Shown here piece after piece: positions 52,463 through 60,529 of a DNA stretch of 64,000 bases. A program made the translations under genes and the position numbers. Each line of letters starts with the position of its first letter. Positions within the stretch are counted from its first letter, which is position 1. The notes beneath the pieces were generated by a model. That model ran no database searches and was not told where the DNA came from. It was given only the letters and a program-made list of their open reading frames with translations. The DNA comes from Neobacillus vireti (GTDB taxonomy: Bacteria; Bacillota; Bacilli; Bacillales; Cytobacillaceae): contig NZ_LDNB01000014.1 of assembly GCF_001026695.1 (NCBI RefSeq), positions 62,001 through 126,000 on the forward strand. Reading direction: 5' to 3'.

Positions 52463-53259
52463 TGATTGTAAAAGTAAATATTTTGGAGTCCCTTATCAAT
52501 CAGATTGCAACGGGAAAAATAGAAGTTATCGATCTGTCGCAAACCCTGAATGAAAAAACCCCTGTTATTCAGTTGCCAGAGCCTTTAGCAACAACGGGTG
52601 GATTTAAATTAAAACGGTTGTCAATGTATGATGAGAAAGGGCCAACTTCGTACTGGAATGATTTTACCGCAGGTGAACATTGTGGAACCCATTTTGATGC
52701 GCCAATTCACTGGATTAGTGGTAAACAGCATGATAGTGTTGACTCGATTCCAACGAAGAACATGGTGGGAGAAGCATATGTGATTGATATCAGAGAAAAA
52801 GCAAAACAGAATCCAGATTATTGTGTAACAGTGGGGGATATTCTTGCATTTGAAGAGCAATACGGAAGAATTACGAAACATTCGTGGGTATTAATTCAAT
52901 CCGGATGGGCGCAATATGTAGATGATCACGAACATTTTTATAATATTGGCGCCGATGGACTGCCACATACACCTGGGATTAGTAAAGAGGCTTCTATTTT
53001 TCTTGCAGAGGAACGCGATATATTGGGAGTTGGTGTAGAAACCGTCGGAACAGATGCGGGGATTGCCGGTTCATTCGACCCTCCATACCCAAATCATCAT
53101 TTCATGCACGGCGCGAATAAATATGGCCTCGCCCAATTGACAGCTTTAGAAAAACTTCCTGCAAAAGGAGCTGTTCTCATCGCTACTCCGTTAAAAATAG
53201 AAAAAGGCAGTGGAAGTCCTGTTAGGGTTCTTGCCTTGGTAGAAAAGGGTCAGGATTAA
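52462..53259 (+). CDS. Cyclase-family metal hydrolase, probable isatin hydrolase
   Basis: 265 residues. The metal site GEHCGTHFDAPIHW has His73, His77, Asp79 and His83. From memory the sequence resembles Labrenzia isatin hydrolase closely: PVIQLPE early, SGKQ after the metal motif, VGTDAGIAG and the C-terminal LPAKGAVLIATPLKIEKGSG. That enzyme opens isatin to isatinate. The related bacterial kynurenine formamidase KynB has a similar motif but is shorter (about 210 residues) and is the main alternative. The start overlaps the TPP enzyme stop, with AAGGAG inside that gene. Confidence 0.82.
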   Translation: MIVKVNILESLINQIATGKIEVIDLSQTLNEKTPVIQLPEPLATTGGFKLKRLSMYDEKGPTSYWNDFTAGEHCGTHFDAPIHWISGKQHDSVDSIPTKNMVGEAYVIDIREKAKQNPDYCVTVGDILAFEEQYGRITKHSWVLIQSGWAQYVDDHEHFYNIGADGLPHTPGISKEASIFLAEERDILGVGVETVGTDAGIAGSFDPPYPNHHFMHGANKYGLAQLTALEKLPAKGAVLIATPLKIEKGSGSPVRVLALVEKGQD

Positions 53260-53273
53260 AGAAAATTGAAATA

Positions 53274-53312
53274 AAAAAATGAAAGGTGGACTTTTTCACC
53301 TTTCATTTTTTC
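53274..53312 (+). terminator. Terminator of the TPP enzyme-isatin hydrolase operon
   Basis: AAAAATGAAAGGTG / CACCTTTCATTTTTT stem with an 8-nt loop. Confidence 0.9.
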
Positions 53313-53384
53313 AAGCAGAAGGGTTGCGAAAATGCATAATTTAAAAAAAGGATTTATTAAGCTTGTTTAAGAGCTTAGATAAAT

Positions 53385-53990
53385 TCATAGTCTCGCCTTA
53401 AGTGCTTCAGGGTCTACTATGTAAATCTTTCTATTCTTGATTGAAATGATCCCTTCGGAGGACCATATTTTTAGAATTTTATAGATTGTGATTCTTGTTA
53501 AGCCGGTATAGCACGATAGTTCCTGTTGGGTTAAATTGATTTCTTTGCTTTCAAGAGAATTCATCAAATATAGAAGCGATTGGGCGATTTGGTATTCTGT
53601 GCTGGTACTTGTAATATTGATATTATTTAAAAGGAGCTTTTCTTTAAGAATAAGGGATTCAGCAAATAAAATTGTTACCTCTGGGTGTCTTTGAATGAGG
53701 TTATGATAATCTTGTTCTGAGAAATAGTATACAACACTATCTGTATGACAAACAGCTGAACAATAGTATGGTAAATGATCAGCTTCACCCGCTATAACTC
53801 CTGGTCCAACAATATCTAAAATCCTTTTCCCTTCCTCTAGATTGTTAGAGATAATTTTTACTATTCCTTTATATATATAATAAAATCCAGTTCCTGTGTG
53901 ACCTTGTTGGAAAATGCATGATTTTTTTTTGAAAAAGAGTCTCTTGCCGTACTTTAAATAATCTGTCCAAGATTGTCTTAATGTAATCAA
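53385..53990 (-). CDS. Crp/Fnr family regulator (second of a pair)
   Basis: 201 residues. The cyclic-nucleotide-binding-type beta domain spans about residues 20-115 (FQQGHTGTGFYYIYKGIVKII, GPGVIAGEADHLP). The C-terminal HTH is LTQQELSCYTGLTRITIYKILKIWSSEGII. It lacks the N-terminal Cys cluster of FNR, so it is not an obvious iron-sulfur sensor. Its recognition helix (RITIYKIL) is very like that of the neighbour at 54028 (RVTIYKIM), so both may bind GTTAA-N4-TTAAC. Co-transcribed with it, 37 nt apart. Confidence 0.88.
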   Translation of the reverse strand: MITLRQSWTDYLKYGKRLFFKKKSCIFQQGHTGTGFYYIYKGIVKIISNNLEEGKRILDIVGPGVIAGEADHLPYYCSAVCHTDSVVYYFSEQDYHNLIQRHPEVTILFAESLILKEKLLLNNINITSTSTEYQIAQSLLYLMNSLESKEINLTQQELSCYTGLTRITIYKILKIWSSEGIISIKNRKIYIVDPEALKARL

Positions 53991-54027
53991 CAGTATTTTC
54001 CCCTTTCGTTATCATATGAACCAGATT

Positions 54028-54657
54028 TTAGAGTGAAACTTCTGCTTTATTCCTGATATAAAGCGCTTTCAAGTTGTTGAGGTCTAATATGTGAATCATG
54101 TGTCCCTTTCGTGCAATTATATTTTCATCTAACCATTTATGCATAATTTTGTAGATTGTTACTCTTGAAGTTCCAATATATTTTGCAAGGGAATTTTGGG
54201 AAATCGAAAAAGGGCTTTTATTATGCTTTTGATAGAGCTGAACAAAGTAGTATGCCATTTGCTGCTCAAAAGGCTTATTGATCATTCCAATGGTTTCCAC
54301 AAGTGATCTAATATTATAAATCAGTATATTCATAAAAATTTTGTTTGCTTCCGGATGTTCTTTACATATTTTAGTGAATGCTTCTGCAGAGAAATAATAA
54401 AGTAATACGTCTGAATCACATACGGCTGTGGTTGAATAGGGTTTTTCTGTAATCCCTTCTTGTCCTAGTAAGTAACCATCAATTACGTAGTCGATGATTC
54501 GTTCTTTCCCATCTTCAGAAAGAAGCTGGATACTCATCTTACCTTTGGCCAAGTAGTAAAATCCAGAGCTTTTGTTCCCTTGTGAAAATAAAATATCTCC
54601 TTTCGCTAAGGTCTTTTTATTACTATAAATAAGAAAAGGTTCCCATTCATATCTCAT
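54028..54657 (-). CDS. Crp/Fnr family regulator (first of a pair)
   Basis: 209 residues. The beta-barrel effector domain includes FSQGNKSSGFYYLAKGKMSIQLLSEDGKERIIDYVIDGYLLGQEG and the HTH is ISQNSLAKYIGTSRVTIYKIMHKWLDENII. No FNR-type Cys motif is present, and the residues that bind cAMP in CRP are not evident, so an aromatic ligand is possible (inference). GTTAA-type sites lie upstream, one with the class II spacing toward this gene, suggesting autoregulation. RBS AGGAGG. Confidence 0.88.
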   Translation of the reverse strand: MRYEWEPFLIYSNKKTLAKGDILFSQGNKSSGFYYLAKGKMSIQLLSEDGKERIIDYVIDGYLLGQEGITEKPYSTTAVCDSDVLLYYFSAEAFTKICKEHPEANKIFMNILIYNIRSLVETIGMINKPFEQQMAYYFVQLYQKHNKSPFSISQNSLAKYIGTSRVTIYKIMHKWLDENIIARKGHMIHILDLNNLKALYIRNKAEVSL

Positions 54658-54742
54658 CTATTCTCCTCCTATTTTTTCACTAGAAATATGCTATTCTTTT
54701 TTTATTTAAAATAAAATTCTGTAAATTTAGATATTTATGATA

Positions 54743-54784
54743 ATTATGATATATAATTTCTTATTAAAATGCTAACTCTTTAAC
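54743..54784 (-). promoter_or_regulatory. Crp/Fnr-type site and promoter of the regulator pair
   Basis: On the minus strand GTTAAAGAGTTAGC (54784-54771, one mismatch), then 22 nt, then CATAAT (54748-54743). The geometry matches the other promoters of the set. Confidence 0.6.
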
Positions 54785-54802
54785 AAAAATCCCTATTTAA
54801 AT

Positions 54803-54816
54803 GTTAAATCTTTAAC
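54803..54816. promoter_or_regulatory. Additional GTTAA-N4-TTAAC site
   Basis: GTTAAATCTTTAAC, a perfect 5-4-5 palindrome, between the two divergent promoters. Confidence 0.65.
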
Positions 54817-54856
54817 AAAAATAAAGTTAGGAATTTTTGCATTAATGGAATAATAC

Positions 54857-54898
54857 GTTAATTTGTTAACTATTCTTGCTATTTTGCCTGTTTATAAT
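54857..54898 (+). promoter_or_regulatory. Crp/Fnr-type site and promoter of the aldehyde dehydrogenase gene
   Basis: GTTAATTTGTTAAC (54857-54870), 22 nt, TATAAT (54893-54898). The site centre would be at -41.5 if transcription starts 7 nt after the -10. Confidence 0.78.
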
Positions 54899-55047
54899 AT
54901 ATGTAATCTCGAAATAATAAGGGATCATGAGAGGCTTTCAAGTTACTTTGTTGCATAAGTGGAGGTGGTGACTAATAGCTAGCATTTAGCTTAAAAAATA
55001 CAAATAAATTCTATTATTATTAATCTATGCAATGGAGGAGAAATCGT

Positions 55048-56544
55048 ATGGAAACATTGACACAAATCAATCCTAACACAATCGAATTTGCTGAAAAGTA
55101 TGGTCCAATTATCAATGGGCAGATGGTAGAACCGATCAATGGTTATATTGATGCAGTTAACCCGGCAACTGGAAAAGTACTTTCAAGAATAGGCCGCTGT
55201 GGTCAAGAAGAGATTGATCAGGCTGTAAGAGCAGCAAGAGAGGCATTTCCAGGATGGTCCAACACACCGATTGAAGAACGGGCAAGGCTTTTAAATAAAA
55301 TTGCTGATGTGTTAGAAGAAAACCAAGAGCGCTTAAAGCTGATAGAATGTATGGATACGGGTAGGGCTTTGCATGAGTTCGATCCGGATTATCAACTCTC
55401 AATTTACCAATTCCGTTATTTCGCCGCTGCGATGCTTACCTTTTATGAAGGCGAATCCCGACCTGTTCAAAACGGTTATTTAATAACAAAGAAAGAGCCG
55501 CTTGGTGTCTGCGCCCAGATCATTCCTTGGAATGTTCCAATGATTATGACATCTTTTAAGCTAGCCCCAGCTTTAGCAGCTGGTAACACTGTTGTATTAA
55601 AGCCAGCAGAAGATGCATGTCTATCAGTTATGGAGTTTATGAAACTTGCAGCGGAAATTCTCCCTAAGGGTGTTATCAACGTTGTTCCAGGTTACGGAGA
55701 AGAAGCAGGCCAATCACTAATTGATCATCCAGATATAGACAAGCTGGCCTTTACCGGCAGTGTAAATGTAGGCCGTTTAGTTGGTAAAAAAGCGGGCGAA
55801 AAACTCATTCCTGTAACACTCGAACTTGGTGGTAAATCACCTCATATTGTTTTCCCAGATGTGGACATTGACCAGGCCGTAGAAAATGCTGTTTTTGCGT
55901 TTACTACCTTTAATGGGCAAAGCTGCATTCTTGGCACACGGCTTCTTATTCATCATGACATTTATGATAAGTTTGTTGAAAAATTAATTGAGAGGGCAAA
56001 ACAAGTAAAAATTGGCCCGCCTACTGAACGTTCGACACGCATTGGTTCCATAATAAATGAGAAACAAGCGAAACGAGTGTTGAACTATTTTGAGATTGCC
56101 AAAAACGAAGGTGCGAAAATTCTTCATGGTGGAAATCGTGTGACCGTTCCAGGTCATGAAAATGGCTATTTCATTGAACCAACTGTTATTGAAGCGGAAC
56201 CGCACATGAGAATTGCCCAAGAGGAAATTTTTGGTCCAGCTTGTACAGTGACACGCTGGAATGATGAGGATGAAATGATTAAAATAGCAAACGGTGTAGA
56301 TTATGGGCTAGCAGCAGGGATTATGACAAATAACCTTGAAAGCGCTTTAAACACTGCTAATAAACTTGAAGCAGGAAGTGTCTGGATCAATTCTTATTTT
56401 AACTTCCAATCAGGCGCTCCATTTGGCGGTTACAAAAACAGCGGCGTGGGAAGAGAATACAGTAAAGAAGCACTCGATGCCTACAGCCAGTCCAAAACCA
56501 TTGTCGCAGCATACAAACTCCCTCCAGCAGGATTTTTTAAATAA
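55048..56544 (+). CDS. Aldehyde dehydrogenase, candidate 2-aminobenzaldehyde dehydrogenase
   Basis: 498 residues from ATG 55048 (GGAGGAG 7 nt upstream). A complete NAD-dependent ALDH: IPWNVPMIMTSFKLAPALAAGNTVVLKPAE, the FTGSVNVG coenzyme loop, LELGGKSPH (catalytic Glu, about residue 261), FTTFNGQSCILGTRLLIH (catalytic Cys, about 296) and a C-terminal SVWINSYFNF. It differs from the ALDH at 58919, which is tied to the aminomuconate operon. Control by the same Crp/Fnr-type site as the TPP enzyme suggests it oxidises 2-aminobenzaldehyde to anthranilate (inference). Confidence 0.88.
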   Translation: METLTQINPNTIEFAEKYGPIINGQMVEPINGYIDAVNPATGKVLSRIGRCGQEEIDQAVRAAREAFPGWSNTPIEERARLLNKIADVLEENQERLKLIECMDTGRALHEFDPDYQLSIYQFRYFAAAMLTFYEGESRPVQNGYLITKKEPLGVCAQIIPWNVPMIMTSFKLAPALAAGNTVVLKPAEDACLSVMEFMKLAAEILPKGVINVVPGYGEEAGQSLIDHPDIDKLAFTGSVNVGRLVGKKAGEKLIPVTLELGGKSPHIVFPDVDIDQAVENAVFAFTTFNGQSCILGTRLLIHHDIYDKFVEKLIERAKQVKIGPPTERSTRIGSIINEKQAKRVLNYFEIAKNEGAKILHGGNRVTVPGHENGYFIEPTVIEAEPHMRIAQEEIFGPACTVTRWNDEDEMIKIANGVDYGLAAGIMTNNLESALNTANKLEAGSVWINSYFNFQSGAPFGGYKNSGVGREYSKEALDAYSQSKTIVAAYKLPPAGFFK

Positions 56545-56614
56545 TATAAAGTATATAGTTGTCCCTGTATTTCTATAAACTACACTGTGCGATGGGTGGT
56601 CTTTCGCCAAAGAC

Positions 56615-56675
56615 AAACCATAGCTGTTATGAACTATTCTTTAGGGAAACTAGTTTATACAGTTGTGGTTTTTTT
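56615..56675 (+). terminator. Terminator after the aldehyde dehydrogenase (related to 44557-44611)
   Basis: AAACCATAGCTGT and ACAGTTGTGGTTT stem, TTTTTTT tail. It shares arms and the ATTCTTT-GG centre with the hairpin after IclR B. Confidence 0.75.
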
Positions 56676-56870
56676 GTTGTCTTTCAAAAATTGTATAAGG
56701 AAATTATTTTTTTAAAAAATTCAACTAATTTCACATTATGAAAAAACTCAATTTTTATGAAAGCGGTTTTACACTATATTGGTAATAGAAACCTAGTAGA
56801 TTGTAAGGGTGATAAATTCTCTTGAGCCTTTACTAAGAAAAATAAATTGAAAATTGGGGGAATTGTAAAG
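56676..56870. promoter_or_regulatory. Leader of the 3-hydroxyanthranilate operon
   Basis: About 195 AT-rich nt that must contain the operon promoter. TACACTATAT near 56768 is a possible -10. Neither the GTTAA-N4-TTAAC nor the TTCG-type motif is present, so this operon is regulated differently or from a site I cannot see. Confidence 0.35.
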
Positions 56871-57422
56871 ATGGCAACGATGACAAAATTAAATGCGTTT
56901 AATCTCGTGAAATGGATTGAAGAAAATAAGGATCAACTGAAGCCGCCAGTGAATAATAAGGTGCTTTGGGAAGACTCCGAATTTATTTGTATGATTCTTG
57001 GCGGCCCGAACAGACGCCGCGACTTCCATGTCGATCCATCCGATGAATTTTTCTACCAAATTAAAGGCGATTGCTATGTTGAAGTTATTAATGACGGAAA
57101 GCGTGAAGTCGTAACTGTAAAGGAAGGAGAAGTATTTATGCTTCCTGCAAACGTGCCGCATTCTCCACACCGTGTTGCGGACACTTTCGGCCTTGTTATT
57201 GAACGCAAGCGTGGAGAAGGAGAACTAGAGGATTTCGTTTGGTTCTGTGATAACTGTGATCGTGAAATGCATCGTAAAACTGTTCAATTAACAAATATTG
57301 AAACCCAAGTAAAAGGAGCCATTCAAGAATTCAACAGCAGCAAGGATCTTCGTACTTGTGAAAGCTGCGGCCATGTGATGTCAGAAGAAGTAAACGAATG
57401 GAATCCTAAAAATAATCAATAA
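56871..57422 (+). CDS. nbaC: 3-Hydroxyanthranilate 3,4-dioxygenase
   Basis: 183 residues from ATG 56871 (GGGGGAATT upstream). A cupin-type Fe(II) extradiol dioxygenase: GGPNRRRDFHVDPSDEFFYQ contains the Arg, His and Glu of the active site (about residues 42-61), and FMLPANVPHSPHRVADT supplies the second His. Two C-terminal Cys pairs (CDNC and CESC) make the rubredoxin-like iron site of the bacterial enzymes. It cleaves 3-hydroxyanthranilate to 2-amino-3-carboxymuconate semialdehyde. First gene of a four-gene operon. Confidence 0.96.
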   Translation: MATMTKLNAFNLVKWIEENKDQLKPPVNNKVLWEDSEFICMILGGPNRRRDFHVDPSDEFFYQIKGDCYVEVINDGKREVVTVKEGEVFMLPANVPHSPHRVADTFGLVIERKRGEGELEDFVWFCDNCDREMHRKTVQLTNIETQVKGAIQEFNSSKDLRTCESCGHVMSEEVNEWNPKNNQ

Positions 57423-57450
57423 GAAATATTTTTAAAGCGGAGGAGAAAGC

Positions 57451-58461
57451 ATGAGAGTAGATTTTCATACACACATCATTCCAGAAGACATTCCCAACTT
57501 CGCAGAAAAATTTGGCGGCGAACGCTGGCCGACGCTCGAGAAAACATGTTCCTGCGGTGCAAATATTATGGTGGCCGGGAAGGTGTTCCGCGAAGTAACG
57601 CATCAGGTATGGGATCCTGAACAGCGAATCAAGGATATGGATGAAGAAGGTGTGGATATCCAGGTATTGTCACCTATTCCTGTGACATTCTCCTATTGGG
57701 CTGAGCCAGAAGCAGCGGAGGAAATGGCGAGAATTCAAAATGATTTTATCGCCGAAACCGTGAATAAGTATCCGGACCGCTTTATCGGGATTGGAACGGT
57801 TCCGCTCCAGGATGTGGAGGTTTCAATTCGCGAAATGGACCGTTGCATGCATGAGCTTGGATTAAAAGGCATCGAAATCGGGACGAATATCAACGGTCAG
57901 AACCTCGATGATCCTGCTTTTACCAAGTTCTTTGAAATGGCGGAAAAATGGGAAGTTCCGTTGTTTGTACACCCATGGGAAACATTAGGCAGAGAGCGGA
58001 TGCCGCGCCATAATTTCATGTACACTGTCGGAATGCCGAGTGAAACAGCGCTTGCTGCCGCTAGTTTAATTTGCGGCGGTGTGATTGAAAAATTCCCTGG
58101 ACTAAAAGTTTGTTTCGCTCATGGAGGCGGGTCATTCCCATATATATTACCGCGCCTTGATCAAGGATGGAAGGTATGGCCGCATTTAAGAGTTATAAAT
58201 AAGCCGCCAAGCTATTATGCGAAGAACTTTTATTTTGATTCATTGAATTATGATCCCTTAAACATTAAATATTTAGTCGATCGTTTCGGTCATGAAAAAA
58301 TTGTCATGGGATCTGATTATCCGTTTTTACTTAGGGAGATCCCGCCTGGAGAAGTTGTTGATCAAACTGTGGAGCTTACAGAAGAGCAAAAACAGGATAT
58401 TTTAGGCAGAAATGCCCTTGCCTTTCTAAATATTGAAATAAAGGAAGAGGTTAAATCATGA
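57451..58461 (+). CDS. nbaD: 2-Amino-3-carboxymuconate-6-semialdehyde decarboxylase (ACMSD)
   Basis: 336 residues, amidohydrolase-type TIM barrel. Zn ligands are His6 and His8 in VDFHTHI, the His of LFVHPWETLG (about residue 174), the His of CFAHGGGSFPY (about 228) and the Asp of MGSDYPF (about 290). It removes the 3-carboxyl group to give 2-aminomuconate semialdehyde, steering the intermediate away from quinolinate. The stop overlaps the next start by 4 bp (ATGA). RBS CGGAGGAG. Confidence 0.95.
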   Translation: MRVDFHTHIIPEDIPNFAEKFGGERWPTLEKTCSCGANIMVAGKVFREVTHQVWDPEQRIKDMDEEGVDIQVLSPIPVTFSYWAEPEAAEEMARIQNDFIAETVNKYPDRFIGIGTVPLQDVEVSIREMDRCMHELGLKGIEIGTNINGQNLDDPAFTKFFEMAEKWEVPLFVHPWETLGRERMPRHNFMYTVGMPSETALAAASLICGGVIEKFPGLKVCFAHGGGSFPYILPRLDQGWKVWPHLRVINKPPSYYAKNFYFDSLNYDPLNIKYLVDRFGHEKIVMGSDYPFLLREIPPGEVVDQTVELTEEQKQDILGRNALAFLNIEIKEEVKS

Positions 58462-58907
58462 GTACACCGGAAGAAAAGCTGGAAGAACTTGGGCTGGAGC
58501 TGCCGCCATTACGTCCTGCACATGGAGATTATGTCGGCTGTGTCAGAACGGGGAATCTGCTGTTCACCGCTGGTCAGGGTGTGGACCAATATCACGGCAA
58601 ACTGGGCAGAGATTTAACAGTGGATGAAGGGTATTTAGCCGCCCAACAATCTATGTTAAACCTTTTAAGTGTTGTGAAAAATGAAATTGGTGAATTAAGC
58701 AAGGTGAAGCAATTCGTCAAGGTACTTGGAATGGTCAATAGCACGGAAGAGTTTACCGACCAGCCGAAAGTCATGAACGGTGCATCTGATTTACTCATGA
58801 AGCTTTTTGGTGAAAAAGGGAAGCATGGTCGTTCAGCGGTGGGAATGGCGCAATTACCGAACAATACCGCAATTGAAATTGAGATGATTCTTGAGATCGA
58901 GGAATAG
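58458..58907 (+). CDS. nbaF: 2-Aminomuconate deaminase (RidA/YjgF family)
   Basis: 149 residues with the RidA fold: GDYVGCVRTGNLLFTAGQG, AAQQSMLNLLSVVKNEIG and FGEKGKHGRSAVGMAQLPNNTAIEIEMI. The Arg of the GRSAVG block is the conserved RidA ligand. Context between ACMSD and the semialdehyde dehydrogenase identifies it as the deaminase that converts 2-aminomuconate to 4-oxalocrotonate plus ammonia. Confidence 0.92.
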   Translation: MSTPEEKLEELGLELPPLRPAHGDYVGCVRTGNLLFTAGQGVDQYHGKLGRDLTVDEGYLAAQQSMLNLLSVVKNEIGELSKVKQFVKVLGMVNSTEEFTDQPKVMNGASDLLMKLFGEKGKHGRSAVGMAQLPNNTAIEIEMILEIEE

Positions 58908-58918
58908 GAGGAACAGGT

Positions 58919-60388
58919 GTGGCGAAAGAATTAGTAGCTGAAAATACCATCATTCAAGACGCGAAGCTTTTTATCAATGGGGAGTATCGGGACGCACTCT
59001 CAGGGGAAACGTTTGACTCCCTTAATCCTGCCACAAATAGCAAGCATGCATCGGTTGCCAATGGCGGAGTAGAGGATGCCAAGCTTGCCATCGATGTGGC
59101 CCAGCGCACGTTTGCGAGCGGGATTTGGAGCAAGATGCCTGTCGAAGAACGATCCAAGATCCTCTGCCGGATGGCTGATTTAATAATGGAAAATGTCGAT
59201 CGGCTGGCCCTTGTTGAAACGTTAGATGTCGGAAAGCCGATTAAGGAAAGCCGCGGATTTGATATCCCCCGTGCAGCCCAAAACTTCCGCTTTTTCGCAG
59301 AGATGGCGAAATACATGGTACACGAACACTATGATATGAGCCATTATATGTCCTATGTCCAGTATGCGCCTGCGGGTGTCACCAGTTTAATCATTCCGTG
59401 GAATCTGCCATTCATGCAAATGACGTGGAAAGCATCTGCTGCATTGGCGGCAGGGAACACTGTCGTGGTGAAACCGGCATCTTATACGCCATTAAGTGCC
59501 GTTTTACTTGGCGAAATTGCCAATGAAGCCGGATTGCCGCCTGGTGTCCTGAATATCATCACCGGCCCGGGAAGTTCGGTTGGGACTGTGATGGCGTCGC
59601 ATCCATCGGTACGGAGAATTTCATTTGTTGGCGAGTCCAATACAGGAAAAACAGTAATGCGCAATGCTGCTGAAAACTTAATTCCTGTTTCATTGGAGCT
59701 TGGCGGTAAATCGGCAAATATCGTCTTTGAAGATGCGGACTTGGATGAAGCGGTTGCTGGTTCGATTGAAGCGATTTTCCGCAACCAGGGTGAAATTTGT
59801 TTAGCCGGTTCGCGCATCCTTGTTCAAGAAAAGGTATATGACCAATTTTTAGATAAATATGTTGCTGCTGTGAGGAACATTAAAGTCGGCGATCCGACCG
59901 ACGAGTCTACAGATATGGGTGCGCTCGTATCGAAGGGGCATTTACAATCGGTTGATGAATACGTACAAATCGGGCTAGCCGAGGGAGCAAAGCTTGCCCA
60001 CGGTGGTAAGCGCGTTGCCGGACTTACAGAAGGAAACTTCTATGAGCCGACTGTTCTCTATGATGTAAGTAATAAAATGCGGGTTGCCCAGGAAGAAATC
60101 TTCGGACCTGTACCAGTGATCATTCCCTTTAAAACGGAAGAAGAGGCGATTCAAATCGCCAATGATTCCATTTACGGTTTGGCGGGTGTTGTGTGGACAA
60201 ATGACTTGAGACGGGCGCATCGTGTGACCTCCCAAGTGCATTCCGGCTTATTATGGGTGAACTGCTGGTACGTCCGCGACCTGCGCACGCCATTCGGCGG
60301 AGCCAAAGCAAGCGGCATCGGCCGTGAAGGCGGACGCCACAGCTTCGATTTCTACACAGAAGCAAAGACGATTACAATGAAGAAATAA
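58919..60388 (+). CDS. nbaE: 2-Aminomuconic 6-semialdehyde dehydrogenase
   Basis: 489 residues from GTG with AGGAGG upstream. ALDH landmarks are IPWNLPFMQMTWKASAALAAGNTVVVKP, FVGESNTGKTV, LELGGKSANIVFED (catalytic Glu), FRNQGEICLAGSRILV (catalytic Cys, about residue 295) and PFGGAKASGIGREGG. It oxidises 2-aminomuconate semialdehyde with NAD+ to 2-aminomuconate, the substrate of the preceding gene's product. Last gene of the operon. No clear terminator is seen directly after it. Confidence 0.93.
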   Translation: MAKELVAENTIIQDAKLFINGEYRDALSGETFDSLNPATNSKHASVANGGVEDAKLAIDVAQRTFASGIWSKMPVEERSKILCRMADLIMENVDRLALVETLDVGKPIKESRGFDIPRAAQNFRFFAEMAKYMVHEHYDMSHYMSYVQYAPAGVTSLIIPWNLPFMQMTWKASAALAAGNTVVVKPASYTPLSAVLLGEIANEAGLPPGVLNIITGPGSSVGTVMASHPSVRRISFVGESNTGKTVMRNAAENLIPVSLELGGKSANIVFEDADLDEAVAGSIEAIFRNQGEICLAGSRILVQEKVYDQFLDKYVAAVRNIKVGDPTDESTDMGALVSKGHLQSVDEYVQIGLAEGAKLAHGGKRVAGLTEGNFYEPTVLYDVSNKMRVAQEEIFGPVPVIIPFKTEEEAIQIANDSIYGLAGVVWTNDLRRAHRVTSQVHSGLLWVNCWYVRDLRTPFGGAKASGIGREGGRHSFDFYTEAKTITMKK

Positions 60389-60466
60389 CGTTTGTTTGGT
60401 TACGTACGGGCCCTTTCGATGCGCTAATAAATGGCTGAGAATCGACGATAAATAGGTTCTCTTACC

Positions 60467-60495
60467 TTGACAAATTCTAGTGGTTCAGGTAAAAT
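60467..60495 (+). promoter_or_regulatory. SigA promoter of the lysine-riboswitch unit
   Basis: Consensus TTGACA (60467-60472), 17 nt, TAAAAT (60490-60495), about 35 nt before the aptamer. Confidence 0.85.
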
Positions 60496-60529
60496 CAGAG
60501 CATAATTTAATAGGACCTCACTTTTGCTA

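Noticed and set aside
52462..53259. Calling the cyclase-family enzyme KynB (kynurenine formamidase)
   Set aside because: Kept as an alternative only: it is longer than KynB, resembles isatin hydrolase along its length as I recall it, and is coupled to a TPP decarboxylase rather than to kynU or kynA.
53385..54657. FNR-type oxygen sensor
   Set aside because: The FNR-style Cys cluster needed for a [4Fe-4S] centre is missing in both proteins, so they are called only as Crp/Fnr family.
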